DNA of 64,000 bases from RPQJ01 sp963706535. GTDB lineage: Bacteria > Pseudomonadota > Gammaproteobacteria > Steroidobacterales > Steroidobacteraceae. The notes under the pieces were generated by a model. It saw only the letters and a program-made list of their open reading frames with translations. It was not told the DNA's origin and ran no database searches. Below, piece by piece: positions 50,028-58,520 of this stretch. How positions within the stretch are numbered: the first letter of the stretch is position 1; every line of letters starts with the position of its first letter. Both the position numbers and the translations under genes were made by a program. The stretch covers positions 186,001 to 250,000 of the forward strand of contig CAVPMU010000015.1 of assembly GCA_963706535.1 (NCBI GenBank), written 5' to 3'.

Positions 50028-52046
50028 TCACGCGGCCATTCCCATCTGCCGCAGCAGCGGCTCGATCTCGGGCCGCCGCCCGCGGAACTCGACGAACGCC
50101 TCCATCGCGTCGCGGCCGCCGCCGCGCTCGAGGATGGAGCGCAGGAAGCGTCGTGCCGTCGCCGGGTCGAACACGCCGTGCTCCGCGAAGGCGCCGAACG
50201 CATCCGCCGACAGGACCTCGGCCCACTTGTAGCTGTAGTAGCCCGCGGCATACCCGCCGGAGAAGATGTGCTGGAAACCGTGCGGGAAGCGGTTGAACTC
50301 CGGCGGCCGCACCACGGCGACCTCGTCGCGGACCTCGGCCAGCGTCGCGGCGATGCGGGGCGGGGCGGACGGGTCGTACTCGGCGTGCAGCCGGAAGTCG
50401 AACAGCGCGAACTCGAGCTGCCGCACGGTCTGTATGCCGGCCTGGAACGTGCGGCTCGCCTGCAGCCGGGCCAGCATCCCCGCCGGCAAGGGCTCGCCCG
50501 TCGTGACGTGCGCGGAGATGAGCGGCAGCACCTCGTCGCGCCAGGCGAAATTCTCCATGAACTGGCTTGGCAACTCGACCGCATCCCAGGGCACGCCGTT
50601 GATGCCCGCCACGCTCGGGTAGTCCACGCGCGTCAGCATGTGGTGCAGGCCGTGCCCGAATTCGTGGAACAGCGTGAGCACGTCACCGTGGGTGAGCAGC
50701 GAGGGCTGGTCGTCCACCTGCGGCGTGAAATTGCACACCAGGTAGGCGACCGGCAGCGCGCTGACATCCGCGATGCGGATGCGGCCCACGCACTCGTCCA
50801 TCCAGGCGCCGCCGCGTTTCTTCGGCCGCGCATGGAGGTCGAGGAAGAAGCCGCCGCGGGGCGTGCCGTCACGCTCGAGGATGTCGAAGTACCTCACGTC
50901 CGGGTGGTAGACCTCGACCTCGGGCCGCGCCACGATCCGCACGCCGTAGAGACGCGTGATGACCGTGAACAGCCCGGCGAGCACACGTGGCAGCGGAAAG
51001 TAAGGGCGCAGTGCCTCCTCGGAGACGTTGAGGCGCTCGCGCTTCATGCGCTCCGAGTAGAACGCCACGTCCCAGGCGTCGAGCGGGCGGCCCGCGAACG
51101 CCTCGAGCTCGGTGAACTCGCGCTGGGCGGCCGGGCGGCTCACCCGCGCGAGCTCGCGCAGGAAGCCGAGCACTTCCGAAGTCTCGTGGGCCATCTTGGT
51201 CGCGAGCGAATACTCGGCGAAGTTGGCAAAGCCGGCCAGGGCCGCCGCCTCGTGTCGCAGGCCGAGGATCTCCGCCATCAGTGGCGTGTTGTCCCAGCGT
51301 CCGGCGTGCGGGCCGCGATCCGAGGCGCGCGTCACCCACGCTTCGTAGAACTCGCGCCGCAGCTCGCCGGACTCGCCGTGCGTCATCACGGCCTGGTAGT
51401 TGGGCGCGTCGAGTGCCAGGCGCCATCCCGGTTCGCCCGCCGCTTCGGCGGCCTGCCGCGCACGTTGCACGGTCGCCGGCGGCAGGCCCGCGAGATCGGC
51501 TTCGTCCGTTACCTGCCGGGACCAGGCGTTGGTCGCATCCAGCACGTTCTCGTCGAACTTCGCCTGCACGGTGGCGAGGCGCTCCATGACCTCGCCGAAG
51601 CGGCGCTTGCGGTCGGCCGGCAGCGACACCCCCGCGAGGCGGAAGTCGCGCAGGGCGTTCTCCACCAGCTTGCGCTGCGCGGGGTCGAGCCGGTCGCCCT
51701 CGCGGTCCATCACCCGCTGGTAGGCCGCGCAGAGCTGCTCGTTCTGCGCGATCTCGGTGTGGTAGGCGGTGAGCAGCGGCAGGCAGGCGTTGTACGCCGC
51801 GCGCAGCCCGTCGCTGTTCATCACACCGTTCAGGTGGCCCACCGGCGACCAGGCCCGCGCGAGCCGGTGATGCATGCGCTCGATGGGGGCCACGAGTCCG
51901 TCCCAGCCCTCGGCGCCGCTCGCGAGCAGCGCGGCGAGGGTCCGGCGATTGTCGTCGAGCAGCTGGCGGATGGCCGGCTCGACGTGCGTGGCTTCGATCT
52001 TGCTGAACTGAGGGAGTGGCGTGTCGGCGAGGAGGGGATTGCTCAT
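50028..52046 (-). CDS. prlC: Oligopeptidase A (M3 metallopeptidase)
   Basis: 672 residues. Thimet-type zinc peptidase: HEFGHGLHHML (about residue 455) with the third ligand Glu in VELPSQFMENF, and GYYSYKWAEVLSADAF near the C-terminus. Degrades oligopeptides in the cytoplasm, including signal-peptide fragments. Confidence 0.95.
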   Translation of the reverse strand: MSNPLLADTPLPQFSKIEATHVEPAIRQLLDDNRRTLAALLASGAEGWDGLVAPIERMHHRLARAWSPVGHLNGVMNSDGLRAAYNACLPLLTAYHTEIAQNEQLCAAYQRVMDREGDRLDPAQRKLVENALRDFRLAGVSLPADRKRRFGEVMERLATVQAKFDENVLDATNAWSRQVTDEADLAGLPPATVQRARQAAEAAGEPGWRLALDAPNYQAVMTHGESGELRREFYEAWVTRASDRGPHAGRWDNTPLMAEILGLRHEAAALAGFANFAEYSLATKMAHETSEVLGFLRELARVSRPAAQREFTELEAFAGRPLDAWDVAFYSERMKRERLNVSEEALRPYFPLPRVLAGLFTVITRLYGVRIVARPEVEVYHPDVRYFDILERDGTPRGGFFLDLHARPKKRGGAWMDECVGRIRIADVSALPVAYLVCNFTPQVDDQPSLLTHGDVLTLFHEFGHGLHHMLTRVDYPSVAGINGVPWDAVELPSQFMENFAWRDEVLPLISAHVTTGEPLPAGMLARLQASRTFQAGIQTVRQLEFALFDFRLHAEYDPSAPPRIAATLAEVRDEVAVVRPPEFNRFPHGFQHIFSGGYAAGYYSYKWAEVLSADAFGAFAEHGVFDPATARRFLRSILERGGGRDAMEAFVEFRGRRPEIEPLLRQMGMAA

Positions 52047-52055
52047 CGGCCTATT

Positions 52056-52964
52056 CTAGGCTGAGCCGAAGACGCCCTGCAGCAACCAGCCGAGCGCATA
52101 GGTGGCGACGACGAAGCCTGCGAATGCGAGCAGGGCGCGGCGCCGGTAGCGCTTCGCGATGGTGCCCTCGGGAAATGCCGCGATCAGGAACAGCCGACCG
52201 CCGTCCGGTCGACCGAGCACGTGCAGGGGCGGCTGGCTCGGGCGCTCGAGGTGACGCTCGGTCACGGTCCGCCGTGCCTCGGCGCGCGCCTGCTCCCATT
52301 CACCCAGGCTCACCGTGCCGTCGCCATCCGCGTCGAACCGCTCGACGAGTTGCGCCTGGTCACGCTTCCACTCGGCCAGCAACTCGGTGACGGCAGGCTG
52401 CACGTCCGGCCGGGCGGTGCCGGAGTGGCTGCGGAACTGGCCGAGCACGAACACCTGCTCGTGCTCGTAGATGCGTTCCTCGAAGTAGCGGTAGCTGTGT
52501 CCCGCGGAGCCGAGCAGGCCCTTGCCCATGGCCTGCGTGGGCCAGGGCGTGTCGCCATACCAGGTGACCGACTCGCCGGTCACGATCTCGGCACCGGCCG
52601 GCTGCACGATGCAGGTGCCCGTCCCGTCGTCGAGCAGGAACGGCACTTCCGACCGCCCGGAGTTGACGTTGCGCCAGGCCTGGCGCCGCTTGCCGCTCGG
52701 GCCGGACTCGACCTTCTGCTGGATGCGGTAACGCCACCAGACGCAGGGGCGCTGCGTCAGCGGCGCGAGGTTCTGCGTGCCGTCGAGGGCGCGGCAGCGC
52801 CCGCCGAGTTCGACGTAGCCCTGTGCCGCCGAGCGGATGCGCGAGGTCGGCGTGTCCTCGATCATCCGCGCGACGTGCAGCCAGCGCAGCGCGAACCAGC
52901 CGCCGCCCGCGACGGCGACGCCCAGCATCAATACCGTGAACCAGAAGTCGGACGGGTCAGCCAA
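52056..52964 (-). CDS. GIDE-domain membrane protein with an EF-hand
   Basis: 302 residues. One N-terminal membrane helix (about 8-28), a GIDE-type domain (SAAQGYVELGGRCRALDGT..., PCVWWRYRIQQKV..., VPFLLDDGTGTCIVQPAGAEIV), a canonical EF-hand calcium loop DADGDGTVSLGEW (about 215-227), then two C-terminal membrane helices (about 270-298). Partner of LemA, which precedes it with an 8-bp overlap. Bacterial GIDE/LemA pairs are widespread but uncharacterised; the embedded EF-hand is uncommon. Confidence 0.78.
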   Translation of the reverse strand: MADPSDFWFTVLMLGVAVAGGGWFALRWLHVARMIEDTPTSRIRSAAQGYVELGGRCRALDGTQNLAPLTQRPCVWWRYRIQQKVESGPSGKRRQAWRNVNSGRSEVPFLLDDGTGTCIVQPAGAEIVTGESVTWYGDTPWPTQAMGKGLLGSAGHSYRYFEERIYEHEQVFVLGQFRSHSGTARPDVQPAVTELLAEWKRDQAQLVERFDADGDGTVSLGEWEQARAEARRTVTERHLERPSQPPLHVLGRPDGGRLFLIAAFPEGTIAKRYRRRALLAFAGFVVATYALGWLLQGVFGSA

Positions 52965-53529
52965 ACAGCTGTCCCAGATTCACGTCGCGCTTCTGCTCCT
53001 CGGTGAACTCGAGCAGTGCGGACTGCTTGAAGTCGAACATGCGCGCGACGATCAGGTCCGGGAAGGTCTGGATGCGGATGTTGTTCAGGTTCACCGCCTC
53101 GTTGTAGAGCTCGCGGCGGTCTGCGATCGTTTCCTCGAGCTCCGAGATGCGCGTGCGCAGGTGGCCGAAGCCCTGGTCGGCCTTCAGGTCGGGGTAGTTC
53201 TCGGCGACCGCGAACAGCCGCCCGAGGCCCTCGCGCAGCTGCTGCTCGGCGGCGCCGACGGCGGCGACGTCGCCCTTGCCCTGGGCCGCGAACACGGCGG
53301 AGCGGGCCTGCATCACGCGCTCGAGCGTCTCCTGCTCGTACGCCATGTAGCGCTTGCAGGTCTCGACCAGCTTCGGCAGCTCGTCGTGGCGCTGGGTCAG
53401 CAGCACGTCGATGTTCGACCAGGCCTTGCGGACGTTCTCGCGCAGGGCCACGAGGCCGTTGTAGACGCGGACGATGTACACGGCGGCCACGACGAGCAGG
53501 GCCAGGAACAGCAGCAGTACGACGACCAT
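52957..53529 (-). CDS. lemA: LemA family protein
   Basis: 190 residues. N-terminal membrane helix (about 2-22) with the body outside or in the periplasm. LemA signature YNGLVALRENVRKAWSNIDVLLTQRHDELPKLVE and AVAENYPDLKADQGF. A coiled-coil rod; function unknown. First of the lemA-GIDE pair, divergent from the carbonic anhydrase gene across a 103-bp gap without a recognised promoter. Confidence 0.93.
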   Translation of the reverse strand: MVVVLLLFLALLVVAAVYIVRVYNGLVALRENVRKAWSNIDVLLTQRHDELPKLVETCKRYMAYEQETLERVMQARSAVFAAQGKGDVAAVGAAEQQLREGLGRLFAVAENYPDLKADQGFGHLRTRISELEETIADRRELYNEAVNLNNIRIQTFPDLIVARMFDFKQSALLEFTEEQKRDVNLGQLFG

Positions 53530-53632
53530 CGGTCAGGCTCCTTGCAGGCGGGTCCTCCGCCGGTGCGCAAGATTGCAGCCGTCGGGCACCCAGCGTCTAG
53601 ACTATGGGTCGCAAAAAGCTCCGGAAACAGCC

Positions 53633-54163
53633 ATGTCCGTCCGCCCCTACCTCGGAATCCACCCCACCCTGGGCGAGGGTGTGTACATCGACTCCGCCGC
53701 GCTCGTCATCGGCGACGTCGTGCTCGGCGACCAGGTCTCGATCTGGCCCATGGCGGTGCTGCGCGGCAACGTCAACGCGATCCGCATCGGCCACCGCAGC
53801 AACGTGCAGGACGGCAGCGTGCTGCACGTCGCGCGGCCCTACAAGGGCAACGACACGGGCTGGCCGTTGCTGATCGGCGAGGACGTGGTGCTCGGCCACA
53901 AGGTCGTGGTGCACGGCTGCACCATCGGCAATCGGGTGCTGGTGGGGATCGGCGCCATCGTGCTCGACGGCGTGGTGGTGGAGGACGACGTCATGATCGG
54001 CGCGGGCGCGGTGGTGACGCCGGGCAAGCGCCTGGAGTCGGGCGGGCTCTACGTCGGCAATCCCGCGCGTCGCGCCCGCGAACTGACCGACGCCGAGATC
54101 GCCCGCGTGCCGATCATGGCGGAGTGGTACGTCAACCTGAAGCAGGACTACGAGCGCTCGTAG
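53633..54163 (+). CDS. Gamma-class carbonic anhydrase family protein (YrdA-like)
   Basis: 176 residues. Left-handed beta helix of hexapeptide repeats (VLGDQVSIWPMAVLRGNVNAIRIGHRSNVQDG). Candidate zinc histidines are in SVLHV, GHKVVVHG. YrdA/PaaY-type proteins are often weak carbonic anhydrases or thioesterases. The 3' end overlaps the convergent aroE gene by 32 bp. Confidence 0.92.
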   Translation: MSVRPYLGIHPTLGEGVYIDSAALVIGDVVLGDQVSIWPMAVLRGNVNAIRIGHRSNVQDGSVLHVARPYKGNDTGWPLLIGEDVVLGHKVVVHGCTIGNRVLVGIGAIVLDGVVVEDDVMIGAGAVVTPGKRLESGGLYVGNPARRARELTDAEIARVPIMAEWYVNLKQDYERS

Positions 54164-54980
54164 CGGCCCGTTGCCGCAGCGCCCGCAGCACCGGCGCGGT
54201 GTCCGGCTCGACGCCCCGCCACAGCGCGAACGCCTCGGCGGCCTGTTCGACCAGCATGCCCCAGCCCTGCTCCGCGCGTCCCGCGCCGAGTCGTTTCGCC
54301 CAGGTGACGAAGGCGGTGTCGCCCACGCCGTAGGCCATGTCGTAGCAGGTGGTCATCGAGTCGACGACGTCGATCGGGATCAGGGGCACCTCGCCGCGCA
54401 GGCTGGCCGAGGTCGCGTTCACGATGAGGTCGAAGCGATGGTGCTCGAGCTTGCCGAATTCGCAGCCGGTGACGGGGCCGAGGCTCGCGAATTCGTGCGC
54501 GAGCGCGATGGCGCGGTCGGACGTGCGGTTGGCGATCACCAGCAGCCGGGGCTGCAGGTCGAGCAGCGGCCCGAGCGCGCCGCGCGCCGCCCCGCCGGCG
54601 CCCAGCATCAGGATGCGCGGCGCGGTCCAGCCGAGCCCGAGATTCTTCGTCAGGTCGGCCAGCAGTCCCGCGCCATCGGTGTTGTCGCCGATGAGTCGTT
54701 CGTCGCGGCGCACCACCGTGTTGACCGCGTCCGCCAGCTGTGCGCGTGGCGTCAGCTCGTTGACGATGTCGGCCGCCGTGCGCTTGTGCGGCAGCGTGAC
54801 GTTGATGCCACAGCCACCCTGGCTGAAGAACTCCAGCACGTCGTTGCGGAAGCGCTCCGGCGGCGTCTCGTGCAGCCGGTACACCATGTCCTGGCCGGTC
54901 TGCCTCGCGAACATCCCATGGATGAACGGCGACCAGCTGTGCTGGACGGGGTAGCCGAAGAGGGCGTAGGCGCAGGACAT
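54132..54980 (-). CDS. aroE: Shikimate dehydrogenase AroE
   Basis: 282 residues. FGYPVQHSWSPFIH (shikimate Ser), NVTLPHKRTA (catalytic Lys), GDNTDGAGL (Asp), LGAGGAARGA (NADP), MAYGVGDTAF and GMLVEQAAEAF. Reduces dehydroshikimate in the pathway that also feeds the trp operon. Starts 4 bp from a repeat element. Confidence 0.96.
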   Translation of the reverse strand: MSCAYALFGYPVQHSWSPFIHGMFARQTGQDMVYRLHETPPERFRNDVLEFFSQGGCGINVTLPHKRTAADIVNELTPRAQLADAVNTVVRRDERLIGDNTDGAGLLADLTKNLGLGWTAPRILMLGAGGAARGALGPLLDLQPRLLVIANRTSDRAIALAHEFASLGPVTGCEFGKLEHHRFDLIVNATSASLRGEVPLIPIDVVDSMTTCYDMAYGVGDTAFVTWAKRLGAGRAEQGWGMLVEQAAEAFALWRGVEPDTAPVLRALRQRAATSARSPASG

Positions 54981-54984
54981 CGGA

Positions 54985-55114
54985 AGCGGATAGCGGATAG
55001 CGGATAGTGAAGAGGAAGAAAGCGGGTAATGACCAGGGGTAGGGGGTAGAGGCGGCGACAGTGTCCTACTCTTTCACTATCCGCTATCCGCTATCCGCTA
55101 TCCGCTATCCGCTT
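54985..55114. repeat. Heptamer-arm palindromic element (copy 8), between hemB and aroE
   Basis: Left arm: three GCGGATA units (54986-55006) then GTGAAGAG. An inner block has GGGGTA-like units and a short centre. Right arm: TCTTTCAC then five TATCCGC units (55079-55113). The outer arms can pair over about 29 bp. The hemB stop TAG (55105-55107) and its terminal SerGly codons lie inside the right arm. Confidence 0.87.
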
Positions 55115-56121
55115 TCCTTAAGCCATTCCGACGCGCGTCGGGCGAAATAGGTGAGGATTCCATCCGCCCCGGCCCTCTTGATGGACGTGAGCGCCTCGAG
55201 CACCACCGCGCGCTCGTCGAGCCAGCCGTTCTGCGCGGCGGCCATCAGCATCGCGTACTCGCCGCTCACCTGGTAGACGAAGGTCGGGACGCCGAAGCGG
55301 TCCTTCACGCGGCGGACGATGTCGAGGTAGGGCAGGCCGGGCTTGACCATCACCATGTCCGCGCCCTCGTCGAGGTCGAGCTGCACTTCGCGCAGCGCCT
55401 CGTCGGAGTTGGCGGGATCCATCTGGTAGTTGTACTTGTTGCCCTTGCCGAGGTTGCCGGCCGAGCCCACGGCGTCGCGGAACGGACCGTAGAAGCTCGA
55501 GGCGTACTTCGCCGAGTAGGCAAGGATGCGCGTGTGGATGTGGCCGCCGGCCTCGAGTGCATCGCGCACCGCGCCGATGCGACCGTCCATCATGTCCGAG
55601 GGCGCCACGATGTCTGCGCCGGCCTCGGCGTGCGAGACCGCCTGCTTGACCAGCGCCTCGACGGTCACGTCGTTCATGACGTAGCCCGACTCGTCGATGA
55701 TGCCGTCCTGCCCGTGGGTGGTGAACGGGTCGAGCGCGACGTCCGTGACCACGCCGAGCTCCGGCAGGGCCTGCTTGAGCGCCCGCACGGCACGCTGCGC
55801 GAGACCCTGCGGGTTCCACGCCTCGCGTCCGTCGAGGCTCTTCGCATCGGGCGCGGTCACCGGGAAGAGTGCGATGGCCGGTACACCGAGCTTCGCGATG
55901 ACCTCGGCCTCGCGCACGAGCTCGTCCACCGTGAGCCGCTCGACGCCCGGCATGGAGGGAACCGCCACGCGCTGCTTCTGTCCCTCCATGACGAACACCG
56001 GGTAGATGAAGTCGCTCGGCGTCAAGGTCGTCTCGCGCATCATGCGGCGCGAGAAGTCGTCGCGGCGCATGCGGCGCATCCGCACGCGGGGGTACTGGTG
56101 GGGGGTGTGGTGGTGGGTCAT
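55105..56121 (-). CDS. hemB: Delta-aminolevulinic acid dehydratase HemB (magnesium type)
   Basis: 338 residues. Porphobilinogen synthase with Schiff-base lysines in YSAKYASSFYGPF and VMVKPGLPYLD. The metal loop reads DVALDPFTTHGQDG, with Asp and no Cys triad, so it belongs to the Mg-dependent type. Start at ATG 56121 (MTHHHTPHQYPRVR), a His-rich N-terminal tail. Divergent from the ECF sigma gene. Confidence 0.96.
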   Translation of the reverse strand: MTHHHTPHQYPRVRMRRMRRDDFSRRMMRETTLTPSDFIYPVFVMEGQKQRVAVPSMPGVERLTVDELVREAEVIAKLGVPAIALFPVTAPDAKSLDGREAWNPQGLAQRAVRALKQALPELGVVTDVALDPFTTHGQDGIIDESGYVMNDVTVEALVKQAVSHAEAGADIVAPSDMMDGRIGAVRDALEAGGHIHTRILAYSAKYASSFYGPFRDAVGSAGNLGKGNKYNYQMDPANSDEALREVQLDLDEGADMVMVKPGLPYLDIVRRVKDRFGVPTFVYQVSGEYAMLMAAAQNGWLDERAVVLEALTSIKRAGADGILTYFARRASEWLKESG

Positions 56122-56267
56122 CGTGAACTCCAGTCGCGGCCGGGCGCGGTTTGCGCCCGTGCAGCCGCGCGGGCTATGGTGCGGGCGAGCCCGAACCCGG
56201 GCGGGGCGAGGCGGCCAGCCCCTCCCGCGGCGTCGAAATAAGGCTGCTGGCAGCCCGGTCTTTATAC

Positions 56268-56792
56268 ATGAACGCGCCGTTTGCCGGAAAGAACGGGGAA
56301 TCCGCATTTGCGCGGCTCTGCGAGGAGCTGCGGCCCGACCTCTACCGGTTCGCATTCTGGCTGGCGCGGGACAGGCAGGTGGCGGAGGACGTGGTGCAGG
56401 AGGCGATGCTCCGGGCGTGGCGGTCACGGGAGAGCCTCGCGGAGACCGGCGCCGCCAAGCCGTGGCTGCTCACGATCGTGCGGCGCGAGCATGCGCGGCT
56501 CTACGAGCGGAAACGACTGGAGACGGTGCAGGTGGACGAACTCGTCGGCAGCGAATCCCCCGAACTCGCGGTGGGCGAGGCCCAGGAGGTGCTGGACGTG
56601 CGGCGCGCCATTTTCGCGCTCGAGGACGACTATCGCGAGCCGCTGGTGATGCAGGTGCTGCTGGGCCTTTCGACCGGGGAAATCGCGAGCCAGCTGGGCC
56701 TGACCCAGGGGGCGGTGCTGACGCGCCTGTTCCGGGCAAGGCAGAAGCTGCGCCGACAGCTCGGTCTCGGCCCGACCGGGGAGGCGGAGTAG
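56268..56792 (+). CDS. ECF-type RNA polymerase sigma factor
   Basis: 174 residues from ATG 56268. Region 2: FARLCEELRPDLYRFAFWLARDRQVAEDVVQEAMLRAWRS (-10 recognition); region 4: LPL-like DYREPLVMQVLLGLSTGEIASQLGLTQGAVLTRLFRARQKLRRQL (-35 recognition). First of three plus-strand genes with a ZAS-type anti-sigma and an EGKCG-repeat peptide. The 146 bp upstream show a possible ECF promoter (GAAATAA, 16 bp, GTC) ending about 10 bp before the ATG, which would be autoregulated. Confidence 0.92.
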   Translation: MNAPFAGKNGESAFARLCEELRPDLYRFAFWLARDRQVAEDVVQEAMLRAWRSRESLAETGAAKPWLLTIVRREHARLYERKRLETVQVDELVGSESPELAVGEAQEVLDVRRAIFALEDDYREPLVMQVLLGLSTGEIASQLGLTQGAVLTRLFRARQKLRRQLGLGPTGEAE

Positions 56793-56794
56793 TC

Positions 56795-57487
56795 ATGGAG
56801 TGCCTGGAGTTCCGCAGGGCGGCCGGTGCCGACCCGTACAACCTCGATGCCGAGGCCGCGGCGCATCGCGATGCCTGTCCGGGCTGCGCGGAGTTCCTGC
56901 GCCAGATCCTGGCGCTCGACGAGAAAGTTCTGGCCGCGCTGCGGGTGCCGGTACCGGAGGCGGCTGCGGGGTCCGGGCGCCCGACAAAGGTCGTGCCGCC
57001 GCTGGTGGATCGCCGACGCTGGCTCGCACTCGCCGCCAGCATCGTCGGGGGCGTGGCGATCGGGTCGCTGCTCTGGGTCAGCAGTCCACATGAATCCCTG
57101 GCGACGGCGCTGGTCGAACATATGGATCACGAGCCCGAAGCATTCGACTCGGCGCACCCGGCCGACCCCAGGCGCGTCGAACGGGTGCTCGCGCGCGGCG
57201 GGATACGGCTCAGGCCGGAAATCGGCGCCGTATCCTATGCGAACACCTGTCCCTTCCGGGGCCGGCGGGTGCCGCACCTCGTGGTGCAGACGGAAGCGGG
57301 CCCGGTGACGGTGATGGTGCTCGGTAATGTAAAGGTCGAGGCGCCGGTCCACTTCGACGAGCAGGGATATTCGGGAACGATCATGCCGGCCGGGCCCGGC
57401 AGCATCGCGGTGATGGGCACTGCGCATGCGAACCTCGACCACGTCGCCGGGCAGGTGCTCGCGGCCGTGGAGTGGACCCGGGACTGA
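56795..57487 (+). CDS. Putative anti-sigma factor, DUF3379-like with ZAS motif
   Basis: 230 residues, 2 bp after the sigma gene. N-terminal cytoplasmic part has AHRDACPGCAEFL, the H-x3-C-x2-C zinc-associated anti-sigma motif. A single membrane helix (about 79-97) and a periplasmic C-terminal domain (about 100-230) of the DUF3379 type follow. It should hold the ECF sigma until a periplasmic signal, possibly copper or redox, is sensed. The periplasmic part has one further Cys (NTCPFRG). Confidence 0.82.
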   Translation: MECLEFRRAAGADPYNLDAEAAAHRDACPGCAEFLRQILALDEKVLAALRVPVPEAAAGSGRPTKVVPPLVDRRRWLALAASIVGGVAIGSLLWVSSPHESLATALVEHMDHEPEAFDSAHPADPRRVERVLARGGIRLRPEIGAVSYANTCPFRGRRVPHLVVQTEAGPVTVMVLGNVKVEAPVHFDEQGYSGTIMPAGPGSIAVMGTAHANLDHVAGQVLAAVEWTRD

Positions 57488-57523
57488 CCAACCAACGACG
57501 AAACTCACGCAAGGAGACGACCG

Positions 57524-57853
57524 ATGTTCAACAGGAACTTCCGCAAGCCCGTCGCGATGGCACTGGGTGCGGCCATCGCCGGCTCGCTCGCCGCCGCCTC
57601 GGTGGCGAACGCCAGCCCCTTCTCGCTGACCGCGCTCGGCAGCGCCTACATGTCTCCCGAGGGCACGGGCGGCGCCGACAAGGGCACGCACGAAGGCAAG
57701 TGCGGCGAGGGCAAGTGCGGCGCCGACAAGGCCAAGGGCGAGGGCAAGTGCGGCGCCGACAAGGCCAAGGGCGAGGGCAAGTGTGGCGAGGGCAAGTGCG
57801 GCGCCGACATGAAGGACGGCGAAAAGAAGGACGGGGAGAAGAAGGAAGGCTGA
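57524..57853 (+). CDS. HvfA/bufferin-like secreted EGKCG-repeat peptide
   Basis: 109 residues, AGGAG 7 bp before ATG. Signal peptide (MFNRNFRKPVAMALGAAIAG...ASVANAS), a short linker, then a Lys/Gly/Asp/Glu-rich tail containing EGKCG five times (residues about 56-95) and no other Cys. In Haemophilus HvfA, EGKCG cysteines are converted by HvfB (MNIO, DUF692) and HvfC into copper-binding oxazolone/thioamide groups. No hvfB or hvfC gene is in this window; the next gene is tag. Either the enzymes act in trans or the peptide works unmodified as a metal scavenger. Confidence 0.85.
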   Translation: MFNRNFRKPVAMALGAAIAGSLAAASVANASPFSLTALGSAYMSPEGTGGADKGTHEGKCGEGKCGADKAKGEGKCGADKAKGEGKCGEGKCGADMKDGEKKDGEKKEG

Positions 57854-57905
57854 CCCATCGAGCGAGCGGCGCTCATTCCACCTGGGTGAGCGCCGCCCGT
57901 GCGTC

Positions 57906-58514
57906 ATGACGAGCGCGCATCCCTACGCTCCCGACCCACGCCCGCGCTGCGCGTGGTCGTACTCGGGCATGAGCAAGGCGTACATCTGCTACCACGACGA
58001 GGAGTGGGGCGTGCCGGCGCACGACGACCGCACGCAGTTCGAGTTCCTGGTGCTCGAGGGCGCCCAGGCGGGACTCAGCTGGTCGACGATCCTCAACAAG
58101 CGCGCGGGCTATCGCGAGGCCTTCGCGGATTTCGACGTGGAGCGCGTCGCGCGCTTCAACCGGCGCACCGTCGAGCGACTCATGAAGTTCCCCGGCATCG
58201 TGCGCAACCGGCTCAAGATCGAGTCGACGATTTCGAATGCGAAGGCCGTGATTGCGTTGCAGGACGAGGTCGGCGGGCTCGCGCGCCACATGTGGTCGTT
58301 CGTCGGCGGCAAGCCGATCGTGAATCGGCGGACGTCGATGAAGCAGGTGCCGGCGACCAGCGCGGAGTCGGATGCGATCAGCAAGGACCTGAAGAAGCGC
58401 GGGTTCCGGTTCGTGGGTTCGACCACCATCTATGCCCACATGCAGGCGACCGGGATGGTGAACGACCACACCATCGACTGCTTCCGCCACGCGGCCTGCG
58501 CGAAACTCAGGTAG
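57906..58514 (+). CDS. tag: DNA-3-methyladenine glycosylase I
   Basis: 202 residues. Zinc-snap residues Cys in PRCAWSYS and His in YHDEEWGVPAHDD at the N-terminus, with His and Cys in HTIDCFRHAACA at the end; LVLEGAQAGLSWSTILNKR forms the base-binding core. Removes 3-methyladenine. The 52-bp gap from the EGKCG gene suggests possible read-through. Confidence 0.96.
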   Translation: MTSAHPYAPDPRPRCAWSYSGMSKAYICYHDEEWGVPAHDDRTQFEFLVLEGAQAGLSWSTILNKRAGYREAFADFDVERVARFNRRTVERLMKFPGIVRNRLKIESTISNAKAVIALQDEVGGLARHMWSFVGGKPIVNRRTSMKQVPATSAESDAISKDLKKRGFRFVGSTTIYAHMQATGMVNDHTIDCFRHAACAKLR

Positions 58515-58520
58515 GCGCTT

